From: Formicarius rufipectus
Lineage: Eukaryota; Chordata; Aves; Passeriformes; Formicariidae
DNA length: 64,000 nt
NCBI GenBank assembly: GCA_013399695.1
Contig: VXAU01004744.1
Location: 659,300 to 723,299, forward strand
Direction: 5' to 3'
The notes beneath the pieces were generated by a model, which was given only the letters and a program-made list of their open reading frames with translations, made no database searches and was not told the DNA's origin. Every line of letters begins with the position of its first letter. Positions within the stretch are counted from its first letter, which is position 1. This document shows, piece by piece, positions 25,690 through 36,668 of the stretch. The position numbers and the translations under genes were made by a program.

Positions 25690-26790
25690 GTTAATGACAT
25701 CTCAGGAGTTTACCATTCTAGAGCTACTTTAGAAGATAAAAGAATTCAGAAGTGAATTAATAGTGGGAGCAAACATCCCAACTAGAAATACTGGTTGTCC
25801 AAGGCTTTCTGTAAGCAACAAACTAAATCCTCTGAAGCACATTAACTGATACTAGGGGAACTCAATTACCCTGCCCTCTAATGAGAAAGGAGGACAGGAA
25901 GTGACCAGCAAGTGCTTTGAGTTCATTGTGAACATATTTTTTATGTACCAAAGACAAGGAAAAGAGTTTTTTCTAAGTAATAAGGTAGACCTGATTAAGT
26001 ACATGACAGAGAAACAACTTAGAGGGAGTTACCATAAAATTGGAGAGCTTGTGATTCATAAGAAAGAGGGAAGAGAGTAGAAAACCAAAATCATTTGACA
26101 TTTGAGGAAGACTGACTTCAAAAAACTCAGAGATCTAGTAGATGCTAGCTCATGAGAACCAAGTGTCAGTGTACATGGCGCAAAGGGTGATATGAAGAGA
26201 AAGAAACACAGAAATCACAAGAAAACAGCCTATTAGTAGCGGATAGATAAGACCAGGAAGGTATATTCTCAGATGCTCAACAGGGAGGGACACTGAAGGA
26301 CAACAGGAAACCTGAAGTGTTTAGTATAGCTCTATTACTCAGTTCTCATCAAAAAAAGGTCAACTGCAAGTACAAGACTAGCACAATTAATTCTGATAGC
26401 TAAAAAGCCTGGAATTGTGAAAGGAGAACTCATACTGCATAGCTAAAGAGAATGCTCTCAGACTGGCTTGATTTGATAAATGTTATACTACCATGACAAA
26501 AGAAATCTTAGAGCCAGTACTGGTTATTTCCAAGACTTTGTGAAATGGATGAGGCTCCAGCAGACAATAAAGGAGCAAATGTAGTACCTCTCCTTTGAAG
26601 TGGGAAAAGGAGAACGTGAACATGAAAGCACAAGAGGTATTCCAGATCAGAACAGAGGACATTGAGCATACCCAGTGGTAAATGTCCGGGTAAAAGTATA
26701 ATAAGTAGGGAGCAAGTGAGTAGTGGTATATCCCAGCCTGCCAGGATCTAGCTTATTTTAAAAGTCTATCCTAATAAGGGCAAAAGATTT
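25690..26790 (+). mobile_element. Ancient CR1-type LINE, ORF2 endonuclease-to-RT part
   Basis: About 1.1 kb of A/G-rich plus-strand sequence follows the ORF2 region lying between endonuclease and reverse transcriptase in an old CR1-type LINE. Recognisable blocks in order are 'agaaacaacttagagggag', 'gacttcaaaaaactcagag', 'cccaactagaaatactgg', and a late block 'gaaatggatgaggctcc' followed by 'ggagcaaatgtagtacct', which normally comes just before the RT domain. It is heavily mutated and has no long frame. It lies in the opposite orientation to the RT fragment at 22.9-23.4 kb, so the two are separate insertions or have been rearranged. Confidence 0.6.
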
Positions 26791-29380
26791 AAGCAAATAC
26801 AACCAGTGCAGAAGTATAGAGTAAAAATTATCATGAAAGCGTGGTCAATGTAGAATTGCATACATGCATAATTTTGGAATGGCTTTGTATGTTTGGGATT
26901 TTTTACTATGATATGGGTCTTACATAAAATACATCATTTACTTTTGAAGACAGATACCATGCAGTATTCAAGGTCTACTTTTTCTTAAAGTAATTTGCAA
27001 CAATGTCAATGTTACGTTTTTAAAGTTACAAATCTGCTTTGGATTTTAAGTGTCTAACGTGTAAATACTTCCAATAGAAATTAAATCCTTAGATTTCAAA
27101 TAAAGTAAAATTCTGCTAAGCAGCTGCATGAATATGATGGTTCAGCAAAGGGAGGCATGACAGTTTTTAAAATGTCTTCTGAAAGTACTGCCCTGCTTGT
27201 TATCTGCAAACTGTTGCACAGATTCAAATCCCTTTGACTTAAATGGAAGATCAGTGGTTCAGTTATCACAACATATCACAGTAAAATGTCTTCTTGTCTT
27301 GGAAGGAATATGTAAATACTAACAGAGACCTAATCTCCTGTCTGACTTCAAGATATTGTACAAGATTCAATTTGCTTACTTGGTTCCTAAATTGCAGAGA
27401 AGGTGGGATTTGTGTACCAACATGAGTACATGTATTTGGAAGATAGTTGCAGACAGTGATTGAATTATGAGGAGTAAAAGGGAAACAGGTTTTTTGTTTT
27501 TCCTTTTGCTTTGGCATTTTCTTAGTCATTTCTTGAGACTTTTGTAGCTAAAAGCTTTCTGGAGGAGTGGCTACTGCTTTGGCAATATGAAAATTTCAGC
27601 TTCGTTTTACAATTCCCAATATGAATACACACCATTTTTAACTCTGTTGAGCCATCTTCTTTTGTGATGATGCTACATGTCTCTTTCATTGTGCTCACTT
27701 TATCAGGGAATAAACAATTTTAAGATGAAACTTAACACCTCAGGTTAAAAATTTAACTGTGATTGTGATGAATAACTCTTTTGAACAGAAAATATTATCT
27801 ACAACTCTGCTTTTACTTTAGAGAGGAAAGGAAATTTCTCCAGACTTTTCTGAAACATATGCTATTTGGAAGTTTCAAATTTAATCCTAATGGATGGATC
27901 CTTTAATTTTTTTTTTTTATGCACTTGATCATGAAGGCATGGATGTAAAACCTGAATGTTAACTCCAAAGCTTATGAAGGTAAACTAATAAATTTGAAAT
28001 TTTGTTGATTAATTAAATCCCATGAAGTTCAGGAAGGTATTGCAAATCATGCATTTTGAGAGGCCCAAAGACTACTTTCCATACTTTTAACACTTTGAAA
28101 AGCCCAAAGTACATTGGGATCATGCCTGAAGTAAACCTGGATGCTATGAACTGTATGATGTATGGGGAGAAGTCAGGTTTTCTGGGGAGGTGTTAAGCTA
28201 TTCAAAATACCATATTTGACCTCCAAAAAGAGCTGGCTCATTGCAGCCAACAGGATGCAAAAATGTTGAAAGAACATAATATACATAAAACAATGAAAGA
28301 AGTGGTTGTGAAGGTGGGAGTTAGAAAACAAGCTGAAGGTTTTCTTTGGATCTAGACACTTTCCATGCTGGCATCAGGCTTAAATTTTTTACCCCTTCAA
28401 CCGGAAAATTTCTTTTACCAGATAATCACCTTAAGCGAAAACACTGAGCATCCACCTAGGCTACTTGGAGGCTGATATTTACAAGCTGAAAACATTTACT
28501 GTGCCTTTGTTAGTATTTGCTGCTGGAATATCATACAGTCCTCTACTTTCAAATGGTCTTCGCTGGTAAAGTTAGACTTGGTGAATTTAACCACTAGTTT
28601 TATTCTGCCATGTTGCATTAGCAGTTGTATCAAAGAGTACTCGTGCAGTTAGGGTACCTGCATGAGTTTTTATTGCCTTTAATAGCTACCAAGAAAGATG
28701 TTACTCAAAATGTTAAATCTGTGTCAGCATGACTGGGAGTCTGGAGTATGACCTGAACCTGCTGATATCATGGAGATCTTTTTGGGCAGAGATAATACAA
28801 CTTGCCTGTATAACAAACTCAAGGCCAGCAAGCAAATTTATAGCTGTGGTTTTACATGTCTGAATATGCATGGAGATAAAACTAAATTGTGCTATCCCGG
28901 ACACCTGGTAATCTGCTCAGGCATTTTTGACTTTCTCCTGAGTCTATGTGCAACTTCTAGAGTTACTAGATGATATGAGGGCTACTTTTCACAGTGTCTT
29001 CCATCTCACACACCTACACTATCTATCTGGTGGGAGAAGGTTACTGTAAACTTCAGACATCTCTGGAACCACACATGATTACAAAAATAAAGAGCAGTTT
29101 ACAAAGCCTCAAGTTTTTCACTTTCTGCCAGTCAGCTGCTGGCCAAGAGCATCAAAGTAGATCACCAGTGAATGCAGGAAAGGTTAAGGTTTCCTGTTTA
29201 TGAACAAGGACAATGCATAGGTTATTTCTGTAAGAAATAATGTATTAAGAGATGATGGCACTGTCTGTTAAAAATCCCTGCCAAAATGCTTCTGAATTCC
29301 TTAGTGGAAAAATTTAGATAGGGACCAAAAATGTTAGATACTGCCCTTATGAATGATTGCTCTGAATATGACTTTTTTAG
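26791..29380. other. No gene seen; non-coding DNA
   Basis: AT-rich, with short T runs (for example around 27909) and no recognisable interspersed repeat. Confidence 0.5.
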
Positions 29381-29424
29381 CTGCATTCCAAGACTTCTTG
29401 CAAATAGCTTAACATATTTGGAAG
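29381..29424 (+). other. Candidate small exon, 44 nt
   Basis: The acceptor 'gaatatgacttttttag' is followed by 44 nt and a near-perfect donor, TGGAAG followed by gtaagtgc. One frame is open, giving CIPRLLANSLTYLE; it would start after one base of a split codon. The adjoining frame stays open both ways for 86 codons, so openness carries little weight. The signals are good but the segment is short. No family was recognised. Confidence 0.2.
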
Positions 29425-32400
29425 GTAAGTGCAAGACGGTTTTTGGACGGACTCTTTTCTCAGAACTGCTTTCATGTTATCCATATGCATCCAGACATAT
29501 GCAATCTGTTACAGCTGCTCCAGGAGTAGTGTCTGAACCCTCACACAGCTTTGGTGATACCTGTGAACCTCTCCTTATGGAGAGGACCTGATTAGCTATA
29601 TTCCGTAAGATGAGAACAACTATGTCAGCAGGATGAGCAAAAGAAAGAAGGCTGAATGGCCTGAATGAAGACTGAAGACATTACTGTCTAAAGAGACAAG
29701 TGAAAATGTCAGCTTTGAACGTTTGAAAGCTTTAGTCTGTTGCTTAGACCCTCCACAGAAGAAGTGTAGGCGTATAATCACCCAACAGCAAGCCCATATC
29801 AGGAACAGAAGACTATTGAGAGAAACTTGTGTGACTTCTTCAGTATGCTTTTTTTTTTCAGGCATTTTTGAAGGTTAAATAACTATGTGAAACTTTTCTC
29901 TACAGAGAAAATAAAGTTAGAAAATATCAACCTGACATTCTTTCTGACTGGAAATATGGTATCAGGCCTTGTAAGCTGCAGTACTTTTGGCTTAAGGAAC
30001 CATTTTTAAAAGTTGTTTTGTTTTGTTTTTGTTTTGTTTTTTTTTGAGTTTATGGAGGCCTTTTATAGAAGATAATTGTTTGCATTCAGTGTGTGAAATG
30101 TGGTTAATTGTAGATGACTTTGATGGATGCTGCTTTTGAAAGTGATGAAATTCAGAAGGGACTTAATCATTTGTGTATGAGGATCATATCCATAGCCAGG
30201 GCAGGAAAAAAAAAAAAACACAACTAAGCACAGTGGGTATTTGGCTTTTAAAAATCCTTAGAAACAAGGTGGAGATCACAACCCCGATCAGCAAGTGAGC
30301 CTGTCAATCTTGAGTTCTCTCCAGAAACTTCTGAAGGTGATACCAGTGAGCCAGCTTTTCTGTGGTAGAACTGAGACATTTAGGGCTTAAGAACTGAGCT
30401 ACTCCCTTCAGGCCAAATAGCAATTGAGGCTTTGAACAAATCAACAATAGAATATCAAAAGCAAGAACTTCTTTGTTGGCGACTCCTGGGTCCCTGAAAA
30501 CACAGCTTAGTTGAGAGATGAGAATATGCCTCTTTTAAAGCTCTGTATCAAGGCCCTAAAAGACCCATGGCATTTGACTCCTGGCGATTTAAGTAGCGAC
30601 CAACTCATAAAAAGCCCTTGGTGTCTTAAGAAAAAGGTCTAGCTGTTTTACTTTCAACACAAAACCAGGCAAGAAACCAAATGAGTCAAACTCATTTACA
30701 AAAAAAAAACAACCAACCAACCAAACAAACATAAAAAAACCAAAAAACAAACAAACAAACAAACAAACAAACAAACAACAAAAAAGACCAACTTTTGCAG
30801 TATCTAGCAGGGATTACTAGGATTGTTAATTCTTGCTGTCACTCTGATACCAGGGCTTTTGACCAGCCAGTGATGGAGCATGGAGAACAGTGGACAGCCA
30901 GCCTGCCTGGGACCCAGACATTTGCTGGGGTAATTAGGGCCCCTTGTCTTGTAGAGGAAAATACCAGAGCCACAGGTACTCTCACCTTCAGGATGCTGAA
31001 ACAGAGAACAGTCTGCAAAGAACAGCTTCAACTGAACACATAAAAACCAAACTCCTCACCCCTGTACTTTGTAAATATCTGATGTACATGAGGAGGATGA
31101 TTCACACAAAGGAAAAGATGGATGTGCCTCTGCAGAGCAGGAGAGACACAACTGCTGAATTTAAGGAATGACAAGTAACTGCAGTTCTGTTGTCCGGGAA
31201 ATATCGGGAAGTGTGAATAAATATTACAAGAGAAGGAAATACTGCAGTACTACTAAATAGACTAGACTGATCTCAAATATATTTCTTACAATGCTAATTG
31301 AGGTTTTGCACATAAAAGCTTAATTATTAGTGATTTAAATGTACTCAGTTTGGGACAGAGTATTATCCAAGCTCTTTTCACACCTAAAGTCTAGGAAAGA
31401 TTTGCACACATGCTCTAAGTTAAGTATATTTTAACTAAATGTAACAAAGCATGCACGTTTGGAACATCAGAAATGTCATTACAAAAACATCAGACTTGAT
31501 TTGCGCTCACTTTGTTCTTCTTTTGTTCTCCTCTTTTAAAACCTGAAACCCAGAGAAAGTTTTCTAAGATGTTTATGTTTTAGGGTCTTTTAATAGATTT
31601 AAAAAATTTTGGTTTAAATAAATTTATTCTTTTTAACTGCATTGTGTAACAACTTTGAGCCAGTTTGTTGGGATAAAAAAACACTATGGCAGTGAAAGGT
31701 AGGCAAAAGGCTTTGAACCTACCACAGAAGTTTTACTAAGTAACATGACTGGAAAAAAAATATTTGTTGCAAGAACAAAATTCCAGGCTTGCTGAAATAT
31801 GTTTGAGCAAGTCTAGGCATGCCCTAGGAGTTATATCTTAGTTTTATAAACTGCATCTCCAGCCAGTTGTGCTACTCAAAACCAACAGAACATCGTCCTT
31901 AATTCAGTTCAGGAGATAAGTCCTCACCATGGTGATGTAGAAAAATATGTGGTGATATACAGAGGCACCTAAGCAGGGTTTTGCAGTAGTTGAGTGTACA
32001 GTGTAATACCAGAGGCATTTTTGTTTAAACTTCATAGCCTTTCTAGGAAAGGAAACACAGGTTGTGAATCTTCATAAAAGTCAAAATATTTTCATCAGTT
32101 GTTTTCTGTGGGGCACACAGCAAGCCATGCTGTGTTTGTGCATTCAAATGGTTTGCCAAGGCCATTGGCTGGTGCTGTTTCCCAGCGCTCTGCTGACTGG
32201 GAGCAGTACTGTCCTGCCTCCCCAGCCAGAAGGCACTGCCGTCTGAGCTCTGCTGGCTGAGGGCACTTGTACTACTGCAGGTAAAGCCATCTCACTCGTC
32301 TTCACTGGCAGGTCGATGTTGCTTGCTGACTGACAGCTGAGATATGGTTAACAGGCTCCTTCAACAAGCAAACCTCTGTGAACAAGAACAGTGCAGCAAT

Positions 32401-32621
32401 TGCAGACTACTAAATTGGTACCATCTTCAGTTGGTACAGCTGCTTGCAAAATGAAGGTCCATGATTTCTGTACATGACCTCAAATAGTCAGCTGTCTGGG
32501 ACAGGCTTTGTCTTACACCTCTTAGTTACTTATCCCAGGTTTATATGTAATGTGTGGCTTTAGACTTCCCATTTGATTTTAGAAGTCTAAAATCATATCC
32601 CTAAAAGTGTAGTGTAATAAG
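29425..32621. other. No gene seen; simple repeats present
   Basis: Contains a T/G-rich tract with TTTTG units near 30015-30045, a 13-base A run near 30207, and the AAAC array at 30700-30786. A GC-richer patch at 32160-32280 has a pyrimidine-rich acceptor-like site and a CAG/gtaaag donor-like site, but the frames conflict and no exon is called. Confidence 0.45.
30700..30786 (+). repeat. (AAAC)n microsatellite with ACC-rich head
   Basis: Begins with a 10-base A run, passes through CAAC/CAAAC units and ends in about eight AAAC units (30745-30778). It is imperfect on the left and clean on the right. Confidence 0.92.
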
Positions 32622-32860
32622 AATAAGGTAATGGTGTAAGTCGCCGCCTGTGGAGCCGGCTCCTCCTCTGAGGACGCCGGTTCGAATCCTGGAGGAACTC
32701 GCTGTCACCGTCCGAGCTGCTCGGCCGTGGCAAGATGAGCCTCAGGAGTGAAGGGGGTGGGGCCAGTTCCGCGCACACTGTACCTCACCTAAAAAATCCA
32801 TTGCACAGGCTTAGCCCAAAATCTTAGTTCGCGAAGTCTAGCCAACAATAATAATAAGGT
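32622..32860 (+). mobile_element. tRNA-derived SINE (Ser/Leu-type head) with AAT tail
   Basis: The body spans 32630-32852, flanked by the direct repeat AATAAGGT (32622-32629 and 32853-32860). The head resembles a class II tRNA. AATGGTGTAAGTCG aligns with the D-loop end of Ser/Leu tRNAs. A GCCG/CGGC stem (32643-32646 with 32657-32660) sits where the anticodon stem would be. The variable-arm hairpin TCCTC-T-GAGGA is at 32664-32674, and the B box GGTTCGAATCC at 32679-32689 is perfect. The 5' part with the A box is missing or degraded. A GC-rich unique body follows, then 'cttagttcgcgaagtctagc' and an AAT-triplet tail. The 3' end does not match CR1. About 15 CpGs remain in 200 bases. The family was not recognised. 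It may be a SINE mobilised by an RTE-clade LINE. Confidence 0.72.
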
Positions 32861-33139
32861 GTAAAGAGTTTTTTTAAACAGCATTCACAAACATAATTAT
32901 CCAGAAACTTAGTGAAGACCATTGAGTGGTTAAAAACAAAATTTTCCAGTAACTGCTATCATGGAGGACTATGTTACATCACCCTTTTCACAAAATTATT
33001 AAGCTCCAAATAGCTAAGTTCTCCTCTCTCACTGGTCCAGAATAGCAGTGCACTCATGGTTATCAATTCTTTTTTCTAATCCGTCAAAGATTTCCTCATG
33101 ACCAAATGGCAACCATTAGCACTTTCAAGGACAGTTTTG

Positions 33140-33345
33140 CCTGAAGCCAAACTGTAAAGAAGACCGGTCATGTCCTAAAAACACTTTGCCCCACCACTAC
33201 AGTTTTAAATCATCTTCCCCATATTGGGTTGACCAAAACTCTGGATAGTAATGTAGAGAAGGCCTTATAAGTGTGGTACAGCAACACTAGTACCTCTAGC
33301 TCTTCTAATATCTATGACAAACAACAAAGTATTAGTTTTCCTACA
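33140..33345 (-). mobile_element. Probable ancient CR1 3'-region fragment
   Basis: The plus strand follows the antisense order of a CR1 3' region. 'gaccaaaactctggatag' takes the place of 'ccagaactggacacag'; then comes 'gaaggccttataagtgtgg' for 'gaggcctcaccagtg'; then 'agtattagttttcctac' for 'gcattggcctt'. The matches are in order but diverged. The edges are uncertain, and some similarity may continue either way. Confidence 0.4.
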
Positions 33346-34228
33346 ATTTTTTTCTTTTTTCCAGAGGCCCTGGAACCTTCATCTTCCATTTCTGTGCACG
33401 CCAGCTTGTTTGTTTTAAATCCCTCTTTCTTTCTATCCATGTGCATTGATTCATGGGTCTGTGCTAGAGACCCGCATACAGCTGTGCAGCAAGGGTGTCA
33501 TCATTGCAACTGAGCATCGATTATTTAAAGAGCACAGTTGTTACTTTGGTTGATGAGACCATCTCTCAGACTGACATCCACTCTGAGAACACAAAGTTGG
33601 GGCAATTTACCAGACCCTTTTTATACCCCTTCTCAGGATTGGTTTTACCTTTTATAGACCTGCAATACTACAGTGGTGGATTAGGTCCCTGCAATGGATA
33701 CTGTACTTAGTGCTTTACTGAATGATAAAGACAATGTCATGATGAACAGATATCTGTAAATATTGACCTGTAATGAGAATCATGTAAACAAAGCCCAGGT
33801 TGACTTTTATATAGGAAAAAATATATGCTTGGCTATGCTGGAAATAGCTTTTTATTTCATTTTATTTTTCTCCCCGAAAAACTTTCTCTCTTTCTACTAT
33901 GCATCATCTTGATCATCCACTCATGCTGATAGAGAGAGGATACAAATGATATTTAGAGCTCCACAAGGATAAAAATCAGCAGGGATTATTAAGCTCTTTC
34001 TGAGCTGGAAAATGCTATGCTTCAACATCTGGTTAATAAATATTTATTTTGCTTCTATTTCTGTGGGCGCATAAGACCCCATCATGTTTATTTGAAAAGA
34101 GAATATTATGGCTAAAAGACACATTTCCAGGGGAGGATATGTTAAAAGAGTATGTGTCACATATCGGGTGAAACTGAGATTTTTAAGGAGTGAAACATTT
34201 TTTTTTCTTTTTCAGCAGCCAAAAAGTA

Positions 34229-34276
34229 AAACAAACAAACAAACAAACAAAAAACAAACAATCAAACAAAAAAACA
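34229..34276 (+). repeat. (AAAC)n microsatellite
   Basis: About five clean AAAC units followed by imperfect A/C units. The minus strand reads as TTTG, giving a spurious Val/Cys/Leu-rich translation. Confidence 0.9.
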
Positions 34277-35460
34277 ACCTTGAAAAGAAACCAAATTACA
34301 TCTTGACTCTTGGACTGAGATTCTCTACAATTCAGAATGAACATAAAAGGCTTCTTGTCAGATGAGGATGAACATTGGCAGGAGAACTGAATATGCAACA
34401 AGTATCCTTACAAAGTGGTAGTGAGAAGCACATCTTTCCAGGGATGAATGTTCTCTGTAATGTGCTTCGGCCTTGGACATAAAACACAAGACAGCTTTAA
34501 AGTATCTGTAGCCTTGAAAGCTAGTTACAGGATATTCACACATTCTGTTGGTTGTTTTGTTTTAACTCAGTCGTCCTAAGTCAGCAACACACAAAGGAAA
34601 TTAATATTTTAACTACTTAAATATATTAAACAGCAAAAACATAAGATCAGGAAAATATTGCAGAACGTGGAAAAGTTGCTCAAGCAACCCAGAGGCATTC
34701 GTCTCAGCAGAAGGCTGGATACAAATAGTGGGGGAATGGAAAGGCCACAACAATCCCATTATAATCAGTACTGCTGAACAACTGAAATACAGGGGTTGCT
34801 ACCAAATTCACCATAATAAATGAATTAGATGTGTTCCCTGTCTGGGAAAAGCAGGGTGGGAATTTATGTACATACTATGAGTAAACTGAAAAGATCTAAA
34901 CTTGGAGATATTACACTGACAGGTCTTTTAGAGTTACAAATAATAGTCTTAGGTGAAATTTTGTCTTAACTGCAGCTGTAAATCCATGGATGGAACATTG
35001 TTAGCAGCTACTCAGATTTCTATTGATAGGGATGTAAAAATAGACCATTTTCAGCTGTTGTGTACTGTTAGCTGTTTCCGATGGGCAAAATGCTGAGTCT
35101 GCTCTGTGTTGCTTTTTTTTTTAATTTGTGATCTAGAATTATATAGTGCAGTCATATGGACATTTAATAATAGTCTTATTATTGTCCTGAAATATTTGCT
35201 CACCAGCTGCAAAAAAACCCAATGTTTTTTTCACCCTCACCTGCTGTCTGGCTTCCCATAGCTGAAATGGTACTTATACTTGACAAATGTTCCAGTTAGT
35301 ATCTAAGGTAAGGTGATGTGCTTAGCAAGGGCTGAAGCCCATCAAAATGAAGGTTAATCTACCCTGAGAGATGAGCTGTCATTCAATCACTGCTAGCAAG
35401 GTCACGGGAGTCTCAGCAACCAACACAAGTGACAGCTCTTTTGGGATAGTTCGTTTGTTG

Positions 35461-35494
35461 TTTTATATATATATATTTATATTTATTTTTTTTT
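35461..35494 (+). repeat. (TA)n / T-rich low-complexity tract
   Basis: About six TA units pass into TTTA units and then a run of T. Confidence 0.85.
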
Positions 35495-36654
35495 AATCCC
35501 TGAGAATAATAACCAAGTTGTGGCACATACACTTCTTTCCTGGCAGTATAAAATAAACTGCTGCAACACTCTACAGATTTTACTTTTTTGTTTTTAGGAA
35601 AACAAATATATCTTTTCCTTTGCTAGTCAGAGAAAGTTTGGTTAGATTGGAGTCTGGACCCTGGAACACTTGCTCAGAAGTCACAAATCTTGGAGAGAAC
35701 AAATAAAAAGTTGATGTTACAAGGAGGAAGTAGACAGATGGAAGCCAAGAGAACCACTAGCTGATGCCTAGCTATTTGTGCCTGCCTAGCTCTGTATGAG
35801 AAAAGGTGGTTTCTTTGTCTACTGCTATTTTTTTATTGTTTGTTTTAGGGCTTACTGCAGGAAAGAAATTGTGTGTGATGAGAAAATGCTGACTACGGTG
35901 CAGCTGAAGTGTTTGTAAAAGAGCTAAATTCACTGCCAGTATAATTCTACATAACAGCTAGCACTAGAGCTAACCCAGGGGTGAATCTGGCACCCTTTAA
36001 TTCTCAGATGACTTGGTACATACTCTTTAGAAAGAGTAGCTTGTATTAGCCCAGTAGTGTGTGCCATGCTTTTAATCCATTGCATATGTATTGTATTCAT
36101 TTTGGCCATTAGGGATGAGGAAAGTAGTAGAATTCATAGGCTCATGCCAGGTGAAAACATGACTTATACAGTATTACTTGTTACTATATGGTCCATGCAT
36201 CTGCCAGGCAAAGTCAGGAGAAATAGCAAGACTTCTTGCATGTAGAGATTTTCATGAAGCCTCCAATTTAATCACCTGCACACCACTGTTCCTGGAGTGG
36301 AGCAGGAATGGGTCACTCTGTGCTCCGCTGCTTATTAGTCCATCCAATAACAGCTCTTCATTGAACCTTTACAGCATCAGATTGCAGGGAGGATACAAAT
36401 ATCCTTCCCTCCTAGGATACAAATTTCTCTCCTTTATTCAACTGACTTTTTCCTAGCCTGCAGCAACAGACTGTTGTGATGTGTGCCATTAAATATGCTT
36501 CTCTGTCAGGTTTTCTTGAGAGAGATTGTGAAGGAATTTTCTTCCTAAGTTTCTGCTGTGAGAAATTTTTCTTGTTCCATTCAAATTTTATGCAATTTTC
36601 TTCTCCTTGCTAAGTTTTTTGTTTTCTGTGCTGAAAATCACAGAATACCACAAG

Positions 36655-36668
36655 AAAAAAAAAAAAAA
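36655..36668 (+). repeat. Poly-A run, 14 bases
   Basis: A homopolymer following 'cacagaataccacaag'. A T run lies about 40 bases further on. Confidence 0.85.

Noticed and set aside
32630..32700. Functional tRNA gene
   Set aside because: The B box is perfect, but the T stem has mismatches, the 5' acceptor and A box are missing and the 3' acceptor half has no partner. It is a SINE head, not a working tRNA.
35261..35309. Exon after a superb acceptor (cttcccatag) with gtaagg donor
   Set aside because: All three frames between the sites contain stops, so it cannot be an internal coding exon. A non-coding exon cannot be excluded.
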